A stretch of 64,000 bases of DNA from Acytostelium subglobosum LB1 (GCF_000787575.1 NW_012236502.1:1-64000), one strand, 5' to 3'. Shown: positions 1 through 11,268, counted from the stretch's first letter. Numbers and translations: made by a program. Notes: a model not told the origin generated them from the sequence alone.

Positions 1-58
1 ATCAGCTGTACGATCTCATAGTCATACAATCCACCATCCTTGCGCCCGCTGCCCTTCC

Positions 59-1303
59 TCATGCCTTTGACTTCATTATAAATAGAGTCCAATTCTGTCT
101 TTCTCTGTGGCCCTTGAACACCTTCTTTAACTCATTGTACAGCTGTTGTGAGGCGATGTCGCTGTCGTAGTATTGCTTGACAAACTCCAACACTTGAGGT
201 GCCAGTGACGTTGGGATTGGTTTGAGAGAATCCATTGCCTGTAGTCTCGCCATCGTTCCTGCTTCTGATATCAGTTCTCTCTTGAGTTTATTTCTCTCCT
301 CATAGGGCACGTTCTTCAAGTCCTTCCCTAGGTCATAGTTGAGGTTATTGATTGGGTATCCTGTGTCCAAGTAGTGCTGCACTGATACCATGACCTTGGG
401 TGTCAACTCTGCTGGTATCGCCTTCGTTGCCTTGAGACTGGAGGATGTGATCGAGACTCTCCTGTTGTTGTTATTGTTATTGTTGTTGTTGACTGCTGTT
501 GACGTTGTCGATGCTGTTGTCGTCGTAGTTGATGTTGTTGGATGTGGAGGCGTACTGTAAGGAGACGGCTCGTCAATAGGCTCTGACTTTACCTTGGGCA
601 TGGTGCTGGGCATGGGCTTCCTGAGTCGTGATGGTTGTGGTTGCTTGGGCTGCTCTGACACGATAGAATGCAATGTTGCCATCTCCTTTATCGCTTTCTG
701 TTTGTTGGTTTCTATCTCATCCATCTCGCGCTCATGTATCTGCTCATTGATAGTCTTATCCAGCACCTTCTTTGTTTGGGCATCCTCCAATTTCCGCTTG
801 GCTACTTCGATCATTGCCAACACATGTTGCCGTTGTTCATTGCCCTCTGACGACGAGTCATTCTCTAGTTGCTCTTCCTCTGTCAGCAATCCGCGAAGTT
901 GGCGTAATAAATTAGTCTGGTCATGCTGAACCTGCACTCTCTCCTTCTCTTGTTGGTACCTTTTGCCCTCGTTAACTGCTTGCCTATGGAATCGGTCCAT
1001 ATCCTCATCAAACCGTTTGTTCAACGAATGTTTGATGTCCTGTATGCTGGCGTGGGTCTGCTCGACGAGGCCATGAGTTGCGTTCTGCTTCTCGATCAGT
1101 CGGTCGTAGTTGTTGTGCTCAGGCGCCTCGTCGTTCACTGCCACTCCCTCAACCTCCTCGCGGGGCAGTCTCGCCACACCCTCGTCGATCTCCTCAAGCT
1201 GGGGCGGTTCCATGAGTTGTGGGAGTAGCGCTGGTGCTGGGAGTGCTGGTCGCTCGTGATCCTTGATGAGCGCGTCAACCTTTGCTCTTGTCTGTTGCTC
1301 CAA
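59..1303 (-). CDS. Element-encoded coiled-coil protein (function unknown)
   Basis: This is part of the PLV-like fossil. The 414-residue frame has a proline-rich N-terminus, a long charged region with heptad character (about residues 60-225), a Ser/Thr/Asn homopolymer linker (about 250-285) and two similar helical segments at the C-terminal end (about 300-350 and 360-410), possibly a repeated small domain. No enzyme motif is visible. Long coiled-coil proteins of unknown role are usual in the leftward modules of such elements. It lies on the strand opposite the capsid genes. Confidence 0.6.
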   Translation of the reverse strand: MEQQTRAKVDALIKDHERPALPAPALLPQLMEPPQLEEIDEGVARLPREEVEGVAVNDEAPEHNNYDRLIEKQNATHGLVEQTHASIQDIKHSLNKRFDEDMDRFHRQAVNEGKRYQQEKERVQVQHDQTNLLRQLRGLLTEEEQLENDSSSEGNEQRQHVLAMIEVAKRKLEDAQTKKVLDKTINEQIHEREMDEIETNKQKAIKEMATLHSIVSEQPKQPQPSRLRKPMPSTMPKVKSEPIDEPSPYSTPPHPTTSTTTTTASTTSTAVNNNNNNNNNRRVSITSSSLKATKAIPAELTPKVMVSVQHYLDTGYPINNLNYDLGKDLKNVPYEERNKLKRELISEAGTMARLQAMDSLKPIPTSLAPQVLEFVKQYYDSDIASQQLYNELKKVFKGHRERQNWTLFIMKSKA

Positions 1304-1571
1304 GTCTCTCGCATTCTTGAGCAGCGCTTCCCTGTAGTTGGAGTCCTGTTAGCATACTCCTCGGTGGGGCGGTTGTCGCCTCTCGTATCAGCTTCTTGAT
1401 CAACTCCAAGTCTGACTTGCGAGAGTTGATGTACACCTTCTTCTGCTTCCTCCTGATGTACCTACCATTCTTATCACGTCGCAACCGCGCTGGTCTGATC
1501 NTCTTTATCTTGACTCTGAGCTTCTTGCCTTTGGTCTCGTTGATCTCTAGATGGACTTGATGTCTAACCAT
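1275..1571 (-). CDS. Element-encoded small basic protein
   Basis: This is a short, strongly Lys/Arg-rich frame in the PLV-like fossil, whose N-terminal half is basic enough to suggest nucleic-acid binding. Small basic proteins of similar size occur as core or DNA-condensing proteins in adenovirus-like elements, but no homology can be claimed here. The 3' end slightly overlaps the next leftward frame, so the true end is uncertain. Confidence 0.45.
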   Translation of the reverse strand: MVRHQVHLEINETKGKKLRVKIKXIRPARLRRDKNGRYIRRKQKKVYINSRKSDLELIKKLIREATTAPPRSMLTGLQLQGSAAQECERLGATDKSKG

Positions 1572-1596
1572 GATACATATATATGATCGTTAGAAT

Positions 1597-2028
1597 TTAG
1601 TCAATAGCTTGTGTTTGAGGATCGCTGACAGAGGATGCATTGGACGTACGAACTGTTGTTGTTGTTGCTGCTGCTGTTGCTGTTGGACAATTGGAGCTGC
1701 TGGGTGGGATCGGAACTTCGGGCTCTGCCTTGGTCTTCTGCATGTTGTTGGTTAGGTTAGAGAGCTGCTGCATCAGCTGATCGAATTTCTTATCCAACTC
1801 ATCTGTCTTATTGACTCGTGGCTTACGTACAGTCTTGGGCTTGTCTGTCTCGATCACTATTGGTTTAGATGCTGCCTCGACAATTGGTTGTTGTTCCTCC
1901 TCTGGTTCATCATCAGAGTCATACAATACATATTGTGATTGTTGTTGTTCTTTCAATGCTCTCTGTTGTTCTCTCCACTTGGCCAAGTTGGCTGNTGATC
2001 CTGCGTAACCTTTCTTTGTTTGTGGCAT
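1597..2028 (-). CDS. Element-encoded coiled-coil protein, likely start at 2028
   Basis: This is the first gene of the leftward module of the fossil. The more probable initiator is the Met at 2026-2028, because an AT-rich TATATTAAT stretch sits immediately upstream of it. The product has a Gln-rich helix, an acidic patch, a basic patch, a coiled coil of about 30 residues and a Thr/Ser-rich tail. No known domain is recognised. Confidence 0.5.
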   Translation of the reverse strand: MPQTKKGYAGSXANLAKWREQQRALKEQQQSQYVLYDSDDEPEEEQQPIVEAASKPIVIETDKPKTVRKPRVNKTDELDKKFDQLMQQLSNLTNNMQKTKAEPEVPIPPSSSNCPTATAAATTTTVRTSNASSVSDPQTQAID

Positions 2029-2159
2029 TATTAATATAGTTGTATTACAATAAATATCAAAAATGAGTCTGATCACCCACAAGAGGATCTTTTATGTGAA
2101 TTCACTTCACTTATGCGATCGAGAATTATGAACACGATGAGTTCGATCGCGTTGCCATC

Positions 2160-2867
2160 TTGCAAGCATGGATCCCCAAGTCATTTTACACTGTGCCAAG
2201 GAATAGAAATACAACTACACTTAGAGAAGGCGATGATGAGGTGCTCATAACAATACCTGATGGCAACTACTCGAGGCTCTCGCTCCAAGACACGCTGCAG
2301 ACAATATTAACAGATCAATCACCCAACAAGTTGACCTACTCGATCACATGGCCAACATCCAAACAACCTAATACTGGTAAATACACATTCATCGTATCAG
2401 ACACAAAGATGGACGTGTCGCTCATATTTAATGATGCTGACCTATTCCATCACCTAGGCTTCAATCAGGACAGCATCAATCGCTTTGATGGCGGCGAGCT
2501 CACTAGCACCAACGTGATCGACTTGCAGATCGAGAACATATTGTACATCCACTCGGACCTATGCAGCAATGGATCAGATGATGTCCTGCAAGAGGTTTGC
2601 ACAGCTGGCGTCCCTGACTTTGCGTATGTAAACTGGACCAATCACAACTTGGAGGCATACTCTAAGCAGTTGGTGTCAAAGACTAAAAAGACGTTCTACA
2701 TATATTTAACAGACAAGGATGGAGTCGAGATCTTCTTGAATGGCGTCGATATGAACTTGACGTTGATATTGTACAGGCGCAACGACATCTACGAGCTGAC
2801 ACGAGGATATATTAATTATTTGTTGGTCAAGGAGCATGAGACCATCCAGATTAGCAGCGAAATATAA
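2160..2867 (+). CDS. Penton-like minor capsid protein of the fossil
   Basis: The 235-residue frame has the hallmarks of the Polinton/PLV/virophage penton-type minor capsid protein: an N-terminal stretch with an IPDGNY turn followed by an SLQ-type helix, an LGF motif in the middle, an ILYIHSDL strand where related proteins carry a similar LYIHSDL-type strand, and a C-terminal beta-rich half. The gene is first in the rightward module, directly upstream of the major capsid gene, which is the usual order. The frame looks whole. The assignment rests on motif memory, not on a search. Confidence 0.65.
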   Translation: MQAWIPKSFYTVPRNRNTTTLREGDDEVLITIPDGNYSRLSLQDTLQTILTDQSPNKLTYSITWPTSKQPNTGKYTFIVSDTKMDVSLIFNDADLFHHLGFNQDSINRFDGGELTSTNVIDLQIENILYIHSDLCSNGSDDVLQEVCTAGVPDFAYVNWTNHNLEAYSKQLVSKTKKTFYIYLTDKDGVEIFLNGVDMNLTLILYRRNDIYELTRGYINYLLVKEHETIQISSEI

Positions 2868-2934
2868 TCGATCGTTACAATATATAATAGATAGAACGTC
2901 GTTTCAAAGGAATTAGATTACACGCCCCTGCTCG

Positions 2935-4285
2935 TTGCCGAACCTGAGTATTAATATACGAGGCTGTTCCCACAGTCAGGCACAACATCAACAACTGTTT
3001 ACTCTGGTGGCAATGACACAATCTTTGAGATCCCACCGTCCAAGGCATACAACTTGTCAAGATCATACTTTAGGTTCATATTCAATCTGCCTGGCGTGGC
3101 AAACAAACAGACAATGATGTTTGCTGACTTTTGTCCATTCTTCAGACAGATCCAGGTGTATACAGGAGGTGGTTTGGATTTGATGAATCATACCAACTTC
3201 CATCTCCACGCCAAGATGGTGACAGTGAGGAATAAACCATTGGTCGAGACAGAAAACACATTCGCATCATTTAGAATGACGAGCGATCAATATATGATCC
3301 CATGTCTTTCATCCAAACTACCAAACTCATACGCTGCTGGATTGGTTTACAACCCCAACTACACTGGAGAGGAAGCAGCAGTCCCTTATGTGGAGCCTAG
3401 GTATTTACTTGCTGGAGATGGCGCTGGCGGAGAGACCAATGTTGTTGTAACAATCCCTTCAATGAACTCTATGAATCAATTCTCTGTGTTGACAAAGACA
3501 TCATGTTGAACGAGACATTATTGGTAAGATTCGTTTGGTCAGAGCTCGCTAATATCGCATTCGCTGCTGATCCACCTGCAGCACTCCCAGATCCATCACC
3601 AGCAATTCAACCACCCCCATCACCAAACCCAACAACCAATCCAGTTGCATTGCCCGCACCGGCAGCATTTAATGTCACAAACATGGCGATTTATCTGGCA
3701 GTGGAAAAGAACCTCGCGATTGTCAATGAGCTCCAGACCAAGATTTTCAGTCCAGATGGATTCTCTTTGATGATACCTTACTCGTACTCTTACCAAGCAG
3801 CGCTCACTGGACAGAACCAATCGGTGACTCTCAGAGTCAATCGACAAAATGGTATGACGTTGGAGAGGATCTATCACAGTCTTTTCCTAACACAAACTGC
3901 AGCTAATACAGCCATTTACAACAATAACTGGAGAAACACCAAGTTGGATCACTTTTACACAAATATCAACAATAACAGGTTAATGCAATATGATTATTAT
4001 TTGAACCTTAACGACGATTACATGGCACTGCGATGGATCCTCAAAGACTCGTCACTATTGACACCAAGAATCCACAACAGGAACTGGTGCTGGATTGAGG
4101 AGTTTGGCGACGGCACCTCCAACTTCAACAAGGACAACGCTATCACTGGTATTGATCTCAACCTTGGTGAGCAGAAATGGGATTTCATTGGTTTCCTCAG
4201 CGAAAATACCAACTTGACACATCACTCAACTGTGGTGTGCAAACGTAAGCTGGTCATCACACCTAATGGCCTTGTTTTGGTGTAA
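2935..4285 (+). pseudogene. Double-jelly-roll major capsid protein gene, fossil
   Basis: The segment encodes a major capsid protein of the Polinton/PLV lineage. The N-terminal strands, a conserved SYFRFIFNLPG-type segment, the proline-rich loops and the long C-terminal barrel ending in a hydrophobic strand fit a double jelly roll of roughly 430-450 residues. It lies between the penton-like gene and a small companion gene, as in related elements. It is interrupted at a small number of places and so is treated as a fossil. A strong hairpin follows its end. Confidence 0.65.
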
Positions 4286-4302
4286 ATAATCTCGCGAAGC
4301 CT

Positions 4303-4332
4303 GATTTAATTGGAGCAATCTCCAATTAAATC
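4303..4332 (+). terminator. Perfect 13-bp hairpin after the capsid gene
   Basis: The arms GATTTAATTGGAG and CTCCAATTAAATC pair perfectly around a CAAT loop, starting 18 nt after the end of the major capsid frame. In mimivirus and its virophages, transcript 3' ends are made at such hairpins. A similar role in this element is an inference. No equally good hairpin was seen after its other genes. Confidence 0.5.
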
Positions 4333-4349
4333 TCTGGTAGTTAATATAA

Positions 4350-4748
4350 ATGGGATACTCAAAAGAAATGTGCATAAAGACAGTGTTTATCAATCTTGTT
4401 TTTCCAGCTGATGGAGAGGACCCTCCTGTTGACAAAAGAATTTCTGTACCAATAAATGTTGATTTCGTTCCAGACCAAATAATTGTCAAGTCATATGAAG
4501 TTATGTACAGAGGTGATACCACCAATCTTATTCAGGTACGATCAAATTTAATTCCTGACAACATTATGTGTTGTAGCACTGAGCAGATATGTTTCCTTTC
4601 CCCTAACTACAAGTTCTTGAAGAAAGCAGGAAGATACATTCAAGGAAATTATTATTTTGAGTGTGTAAATGAGAAAGGAGGTCGAGTTAAAGAGGCGGTT
4701 GCTGTTACAATTGCTTTAGAGTTTGTCAAGTATGGGGGACAACAATAG
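4350..4748 (+). CDS. Small beta-rich protein of the fossil, unknown function
   Basis: The 132-residue frame is predicted to be mostly beta strand with several cysteines and no signal peptide or membrane segment. It lies between the capsid gene and the packaging ATPase, a position often held by small virion proteins in PLV-type elements. A TTAATATA motif is immediately upstream of the start. The frame looks whole. No family is recognised. Confidence 0.5.
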   Translation: MGYSKEMCIKTVFINLVFPADGEDPPVDKRISVPINVDFVPDQIIVKSYEVMYRGDTTNLIQVRSNLIPDNIMCCSTEQICFLSPNYKFLKKAGRYIQGNYYFECVNEKGGRVKEAVAVTIALEFVKYGGQQ

Positions 4749-4767
4749 TATCACCTAAATAATATAG

Positions 4768-5376
4768 ATGATCAAGCTACAAACAATAAATGACGTAGAG
4801 GTAGAGCCAATCAAACTACCTAAACAACCAAAGAACATTAAAGGATCCAAACTATTCAACCAGGTCAATGCCAACATTATGATATGTGCGCCAAAGAACA
4901 GTGGTAAAACTGTAACCATCAAGAAGATAATTGATGAGTGTGCAGGCAAGAACACCTAGGTGATAATATTCTACGCTACTGTAAACAATGATCTCAGTTG
5001 GGTGGCCATCCAGGATGACATGACCAAACGTGGAATTGAATTTAAAACGTACACAAGGATCAAGGATGGCAAGATTAATTTATTGGATGAATTTATTGCT
5101 TCTTTACAACAACCGGCTAGTCCTCAAGTTTCTCCTGGCGATCCCAACAAAATGCCATTGAGAGACTCTTCTGTCCCAATGATCAAGTCTTATCCTCTGA
5201 TCGGGCCATACGCTCTGCCACCTCCAAAAGAACCTGCAAAGCCAAAGTATGTTGCTCCAGAACAGGGCTCCTATTCATCGGATATAGTTAATTTTTGGGA
5301 CGATGACCAACCGACCCGATTATTGGTGAATAACTGTCGACGAGTTATGAATACAAATAATCATTTGACAAGTTAA
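4768..5376 (+). pseudogene. Packaging ATPase (FtsK/HerA type) of the fossil, incomplete
   Basis: The beginning shows a Walker A P-loop (APKNSGKT) after a short N-terminal segment, then a beta strand and the alternating helix-strand pattern of the genome-packaging ATPases of Polintons, PLVs and virophages. Only the N-terminal portion of the family is represented; the remainder of the expected domain is not found before the hAT remnant begins. It is broken and incomplete. Confidence 0.6.
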
Positions 5377-5430
5377 CAGTTGTTCATATTCATTCTATTT
5401 ATATTCGATTCATTCGATTGACTTGAAGAT

Positions 5431-5910
5431 TTATTTACGATTGTTAATATAGTTCATATAGTATTTGGTGACGAACTTGATGGTCTCACTGGAGTCCGAG
5501 AGACTGGCAGTATTGGGTGTGATAATGTCGTTCAGGTCTGAGAACGAAGTCTCGAGGAAAGTCGTGGCACCTTGCGCACCAAGATAGTCACGAGCTATCT
5601 TTGAAATTAGGGGAAAGGTAACAGAGTTGACGGCCCACCACGACAGAGTGTTGACACTGCTAGGGATGCGAGGATGGAGCAAGAAACCTTCTCAACTCTG
5701 AGGGAAGCTTATTGATGTCCATGAGCTTGGGCTGGTCATCTTGGTCGTCGTCGTCAACTTCTACATCAGACTCGGGTTCGATCGAGGATGAACTGGTTAA
5801 TGGGAACACTTCAGCGATGTCTGCAGGACTGATGGTGATAGGTGACCCCAACACACTCACAACTAGGTGGTGGGGGTAGGGCGCATCCATTTTTGGTCGA
5901 CAAAGTTTTT
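5431..5910 (-). mobile_element. hAT transposase C-terminal remnant
   Basis: The minus strand between 5431 and about 5682 encodes the hAT C-terminal dimerisation domain: LSWWAVNS, FPLISKIARDYL, and the downstream SFSDLNDIITPN block correspond to the family pattern WW-N-FP-L-IARDYL followed by the FS-x-ND-IITPxR-like region. The segment just upstream (about 5660-5910) carries the preceding acidic linker and a SELRRFL helix, which normally leads into that domain, but in a different frame, so the gene is shifted as well as truncated. No DDE catalytic region and no terminal inverted repeats or 8-bp target duplication were recognised. It abuts the PLV fossil, so one element may have inserted beside or into the other. 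Confidence 0.6.
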
Positions 5911-6161
5911 TCCTCTTAAGGTAATAAATGGGAAGACAGTTCATGTTGTTGCTGACCCCCACCATAGTACCCATTCTCCATTGTGAAGAACAAGTACAAG
6001 AAAGGTGTTTATTCGATAATATTATCATAACTATCATACTTACATACATATACATATACATATACATACATATAATACATACATACATTTACATACATTT
6101 AGACTTATAATATCTATAAAGTTAATACTATGTTATATCCTAAAGATGCCAACTCCAAGAC

Positions 6162-6786
6162 ATGGAACATCATTTTAAACTTGATAGCAAACGTGGAATG
6201 ATGAAGGAGTTAAAGAAGTGGCACGGTGTAACAATCAACAGCAGCAGTAGTAGTAGCAGTGACAATGGTGGCAGCACCAGCACACACTCGCTTGGTAATG
6301 ATCGCAGCGGTGGATCATCGAGCCAACCAATCAGTCATTCAGTGCCCAGCAACAGCAGTGGATACACTAATCGATCCGCGAGCCAACCTGTCAGTCAGTC
6401 AGTGACTAGTAGTGGATTCACTAATCGATCTGCGAGCCAACCTGTTAGTCGTGTTGTTTATCTTCAGTAAGAGGAAGTATTTCCAAGGTCGAAATATCCC
6501 AGTGGAAACAAGTTATGCGTACATCCCATTTTTCTTGGTCAAAGAAACTAGTGCCAACATTGGTCTTGGATCATTTCTTATTGATATTATCGCCTCCTAT
6601 TTGGAAGGAAGAAGGAATGGGGTCTTGATTGAGTGTGAGGTACTCAAGCAAGATACCGAAGCCGTGGCCTTTTGGCGACACCTTGGATTCAAAATGGATG
6701 ATTATCCTGGCCTCCCAGACAGTTACTCTGCGTGGAGATATAATAGTGACATTGCAGTTCTTCTCAAGTCCTTGGAGTCTCCATGA
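6162..6786 (+). CDS. GNAT-type N-acetyltransferase-like gene (structure uncertain)
   Basis: The 3' part (about 6476-6786) encodes the acetyl-CoA-binding core of a GNAT acetyltransferase: a central strand, an IGLGSFLIDIIASYLE helix start in the Q/RxxGxG/A position, and the typical AVAFWRHLGFK end motif. Ahead of it, in another frame, lies a Ser-rich region with an 18-20 residue repeat (units at 6321-6380, 6381-6434 and a partial third). The two frames could be joined by a noncanonical short intron (a donor in the GTCAGTCAGTG repeat with acceptor TTCAG at about 6470) or the gene may be shifted. The family acetylates amines; the substrate is unknown. Confidence 0.5.
6321..6450 (+). repeat. Tandem repeat in the GNAT-like gene
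   Basis: Two units of 60 and 54 bases plus a partial third share AGCCAACC, CAGTCAGTCAGTG-like and CACTAATCGATC blocks. They encode an 18-20 residue Ser/Asn/Gln repeat. Confidence 0.8.
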
Positions 6787-7130
6787 CCCTGTCCTGCACA
6801 CATATCCGTCACAATTCATTTACCATACAATGCTTAAGACTCAAACAACTAATCCATACCAATAAAAAGATTACTATCAAATTATTATACCACCTAACAT
6901 GATCAATGTCCACTGTGACGTATAAGCATGGGATGATTGAATGAGCAAGCGAATTGGATCAATCAGGGGTCTATTTTAATGGATGTGATGCGCAACCGAC
7001 TAAGATACAGGTTGATGATTGGATGGATGGTTGATGCTGGTTGGGATATATTATGTTTGATTGATTTTTTGATTGAATGATTGTACGATTGAATTATGTT
7101 GTTGTTGGGATGATGGTCGCGATTTCCAAT
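6787..7130. other. Intergenic region, nothing recognised
   Basis: This is an AT-rich convergent spacer between the GNAT-like gene and OST1. It holds scattered TTGA/TGAT tetranucleotides and no supported gene. Confidence 0.6.
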
Positions 7131-9095
7131 TTAAGCCAAGATTTGGTCAAAGCTAGCTCTGACACTGTCATAGGCCTTTCTGTAGTTGTCCAAGTACTTT
7201 GACTTGATCTCCTCGTACTCCTTCTTGCTGAGGTCCTTGGTGGTGTTTCTTCTCTTCTCAGCCTCGAACAACTGATTCTGGATCTGTGACAGCTGGTTCT
7301 CCTGGCTGTTGAGCTCCTTGAGACGGGCAGAGAACACCTGGTCCTCGGTAGAGATCGACTCGAGCACCTTGTTGACGGCGGCTGTGTCCTTGTAGCGGGC
7401 GTCAATCTCGGCCTTGGATGTGAGGTACTTCTGGATGGTGCTGTGGCGGGCCAGGTTGGCGAGGGCCTCCTCCCAGTCAATGTGGTACTGGAGACGCGAC
7501 TCGAAGGCGGCAAAGAACTGCTGTGCCAGCTTCTCGACCTGGGGGCTGCGCTCAATCTTTGGTCCCTTGCGGATCAGCGAGAGGTCGAGACGCGAGAGCA
7601 CCATGAATGACAGGCAGAGCACCATGACGGCGCCCATGGCCAACAGGGGCTCGTGCAACCAGGACAGTGGCGTGACTGAGTAGGAGATCTGCAGTGTCTG
7701 GGTGTGCTCGAACGATGTGTGATCGGCAATGAGCACGATGACGGGACGGCCAACAGTGTCAAAGAAGGTCTTGCGCACGTCGTGTGACAGCTCAAACTTG
7801 AAGGGTGCGACGATCTGGATGTCGGTGGAGCCCTCGGGCAGGACGACGCGCATCTCGTGGCGCTCAGCCCATACATCAGCGATGGCAACGCCAAATGTGG
7901 CGTTCAGGACGTAGCGGCCAGTGTCAGAGTCGGTGAACAGCAGGCTGGACGAGGGCACGTTGAAGCCCGTGTAGAACTCGATCTTCCAACCGCCAAACAG
8001 GGGGAAACGGGGTGTGATCTTGAAGTTGAGGTGCGAGGCGGCGTGAGTGTACTGCGACGTGGAGATGTTGCCAATGTAGTCGCGGTAGTAGAAGTCGGCG
8101 GCGGTCTTGGGAACCTGCTCGACGATCTCGGCGACGTGGGAGGGCGACGCGGCCTGGTTACGCTGGTAGTCCAGACGCGAGAATGGGCCCTTGAGGGCGG
8201 CACCGCGGTGCTCAAAGTTGTAGGTGGTCTCGACGGCGACGTTGCCCCAGTGGCTGACCTCGTACTCCTTCACCAGGTTGGCCAGCATCAGGAACGAAGC
8301 GTTGTTCTCAAAGTGCACGTGCAGTGCCGAGAAGGCCAGCGGACGGACGTCCTTGTATGGGCCGTAGACCAGGCTGCTGCCCTTGAGAATGGAGGGTGAG
8401 AGCGACGAGTGGTCCTCGACCTTGGCGCTCGCCAGCTTCAGTGTCGTCTTCTGTGTCTGTGTGTCGTATGGCGAGCTGAAGTAATGGTTGTCCTTGTACA
8501 TCACCAACTGCGACTCTGCCTGAGCGATGTGAGTTGGGTATGGAGTCATCTGACCCATCGACACGATCCTCAACTTCAAGTTCACTGTGCTGCCTGCCTT
8601 GATTGGCTTGTCAAGCTGTACATTGTACATGTCGAACCTATATCATATATTTGATTGATTGGATTGATTGATAGGATTGATTGATTGATGGGTGAGTGAG
8701 TGAGTGAGTGAGAGGGTGGGGAGTGGAATGATTCCAGCCCTCATCCATTGATCAATCAGATGTACATACTGGAGCTTTTGATGTGTTCTTTGTGAGTTGA
8801 GTGAGACGGAGAGTGGGGAGGACTCTTCGCCCTCGATGAAGGCTTGGATGCTGGCGTGCACAGAGGAGAGGAGTGCAAAGGTGTAGGTGGAGGAGGGGGC
8901 ATCGCCAATGTTCTTGGCCTTGATTGTAACGCTTTGTTTGGCAAGTTGTGTGGTCAGGTCAATTGTACGCACGACGTCCTCGTTGAGCCATGACCGTGTA
9001 GTTGGTGCTGCCAATGCCACTGATGAGGCAAAGGCCAACATGGTGACGATGGCCACAGCCAACTTCAAATGCTGCTGTTGCTTCTGCTGCTGCAT
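7131..9095 (-). CDS. ost1: Ribophorin I / oligosaccharyltransferase subunit 1
   Basis: This gene encodes the OST1/ribophorin I subunit of the oligosaccharyltransferase complex, which N-glycosylates nascent proteins in the ER lumen. There are two exons: 8770-9095 and 7131-8637, with a 132-nt GTATGT...ATAG intron, giving 610 residues, close to the usual 580-610. The start at 9095 is chosen because it places a signal peptide (LAVAIVTMLAFASSVALA) right after a short Gln-rich leader. The luminal region is followed by one membrane segment (LLAMGAVMVLCLSFMVL) and a charged cytosolic tail with a coiled coil. The conserved GPFSRLDYQ and FPLFGGWK blocks are family hallmarks. It is transcribed divergently from Rvb1. 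Confidence 0.93.
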
Positions 9096-9244
9096 CCTAA
9101 TGTGTGTATATTTATTATATATATAATAATTTAATATATATGTATAATATATAAATTTGGTTGGTTGGTTGAGGATGATTGATTGAATGTCTGTCAGAGT
9201 CATGCAAGTAAGTGAACTTGATGAGGAGGCACCCATCAGGTTTC

Positions 9245-9263
9245 TTTTGTGATCATCACAAAA
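9245..9263. promoter_or_regulatory. TGATCA palindrome 1
   Basis: TTTTGTGATCATCACAAAA is a perfect palindrome with a one-base centre, about 150 nt upstream of the ost1 start. It is a candidate binding site for a dimeric transcription factor; the function is inferred. Confidence 0.35.
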
Positions 9264-9540
9264 CTAATTAAAAAAAAATCAAAAATCAAAAGAGTGTGGT
9301 TGTGAGTCAAAGTCAAACTTGATAGTGAGGGCAAGGGCAAGGGTTGAGGGTAGGGTAAGGGTAAAGGAAAAAATAAAGTTGTAATGAAGGACAATTCCAA
9401 TCACTTGATTGAATGAAAGGTAGGGGTGATGAGTGAGAGGATAAGATTGCGAATATGTGATTGAGTTAATAAATACATATCTATATATGATCTTCAATGA
9501 CATATTCAATCAATCAATAAATCAAATAATTTATTGTTCA

Positions 9541-9583
9541 CAATGAATGAATGAATGAATAAATGAATGAATGAATGAATGAA
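9541..9583. repeat. (AATG)n microsatellite
   Basis: This is a run of about ten AATG tetranucleotides with one AATA variant, immediately 5' of a palindrome. Confidence 0.9.
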
Positions 9584-9584
9584 T

Positions 9585-9600
9585 AAAAATGATCATTTTT
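9585..9600. promoter_or_regulatory. TGATCA palindrome 2
   Basis: AAAAATGATCATTTTT is a perfect 16-bp palindrome, 130 nt upstream of the rvb1 start. Confidence 0.35.
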
Positions 9601-9666
9601 GTGAGTTTTGGTGCTAAAAACGACGAGTTGAACAAACACAAAGTCATTCTTTGTTTTAAAAGTTAA

Positions 9667-11268
<1,602 letters not shown>

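Larger units (their letters stand above)
1..5376. mobile_element. Polinton/Polinton-like-virus (PLV) fossil, right-hand part
   Basis: The region carries the morphogenesis genes of a Polinton or Polinton-like virus: a penton-type minor capsid protein, a double-jelly-roll major capsid protein, a small companion protein and the beginning of an FtsK/HerA-type packaging ATPase on the plus strand, and three coiled-coil or basic proteins on the minus strand. The two modules diverge from about 2083-2159. The element runs off the left edge, so any polymerase, integrase or left terminal repeat is not visible, and no right terminal repeat was recognised. It is broken, with roughly three to five interruptions plus an incomplete right end, and contains two ambiguous base calls. 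Long frames survive, which suggests a fairly recent insertion. The choice between Polinton and PLV is an inference. Confidence 0.75.

Noticed and set aside
7857-8399. Open frame opposite ost1
   Set aside because: It lies wholly inside the conserved ribophorin I exon and has shadow-type composition.
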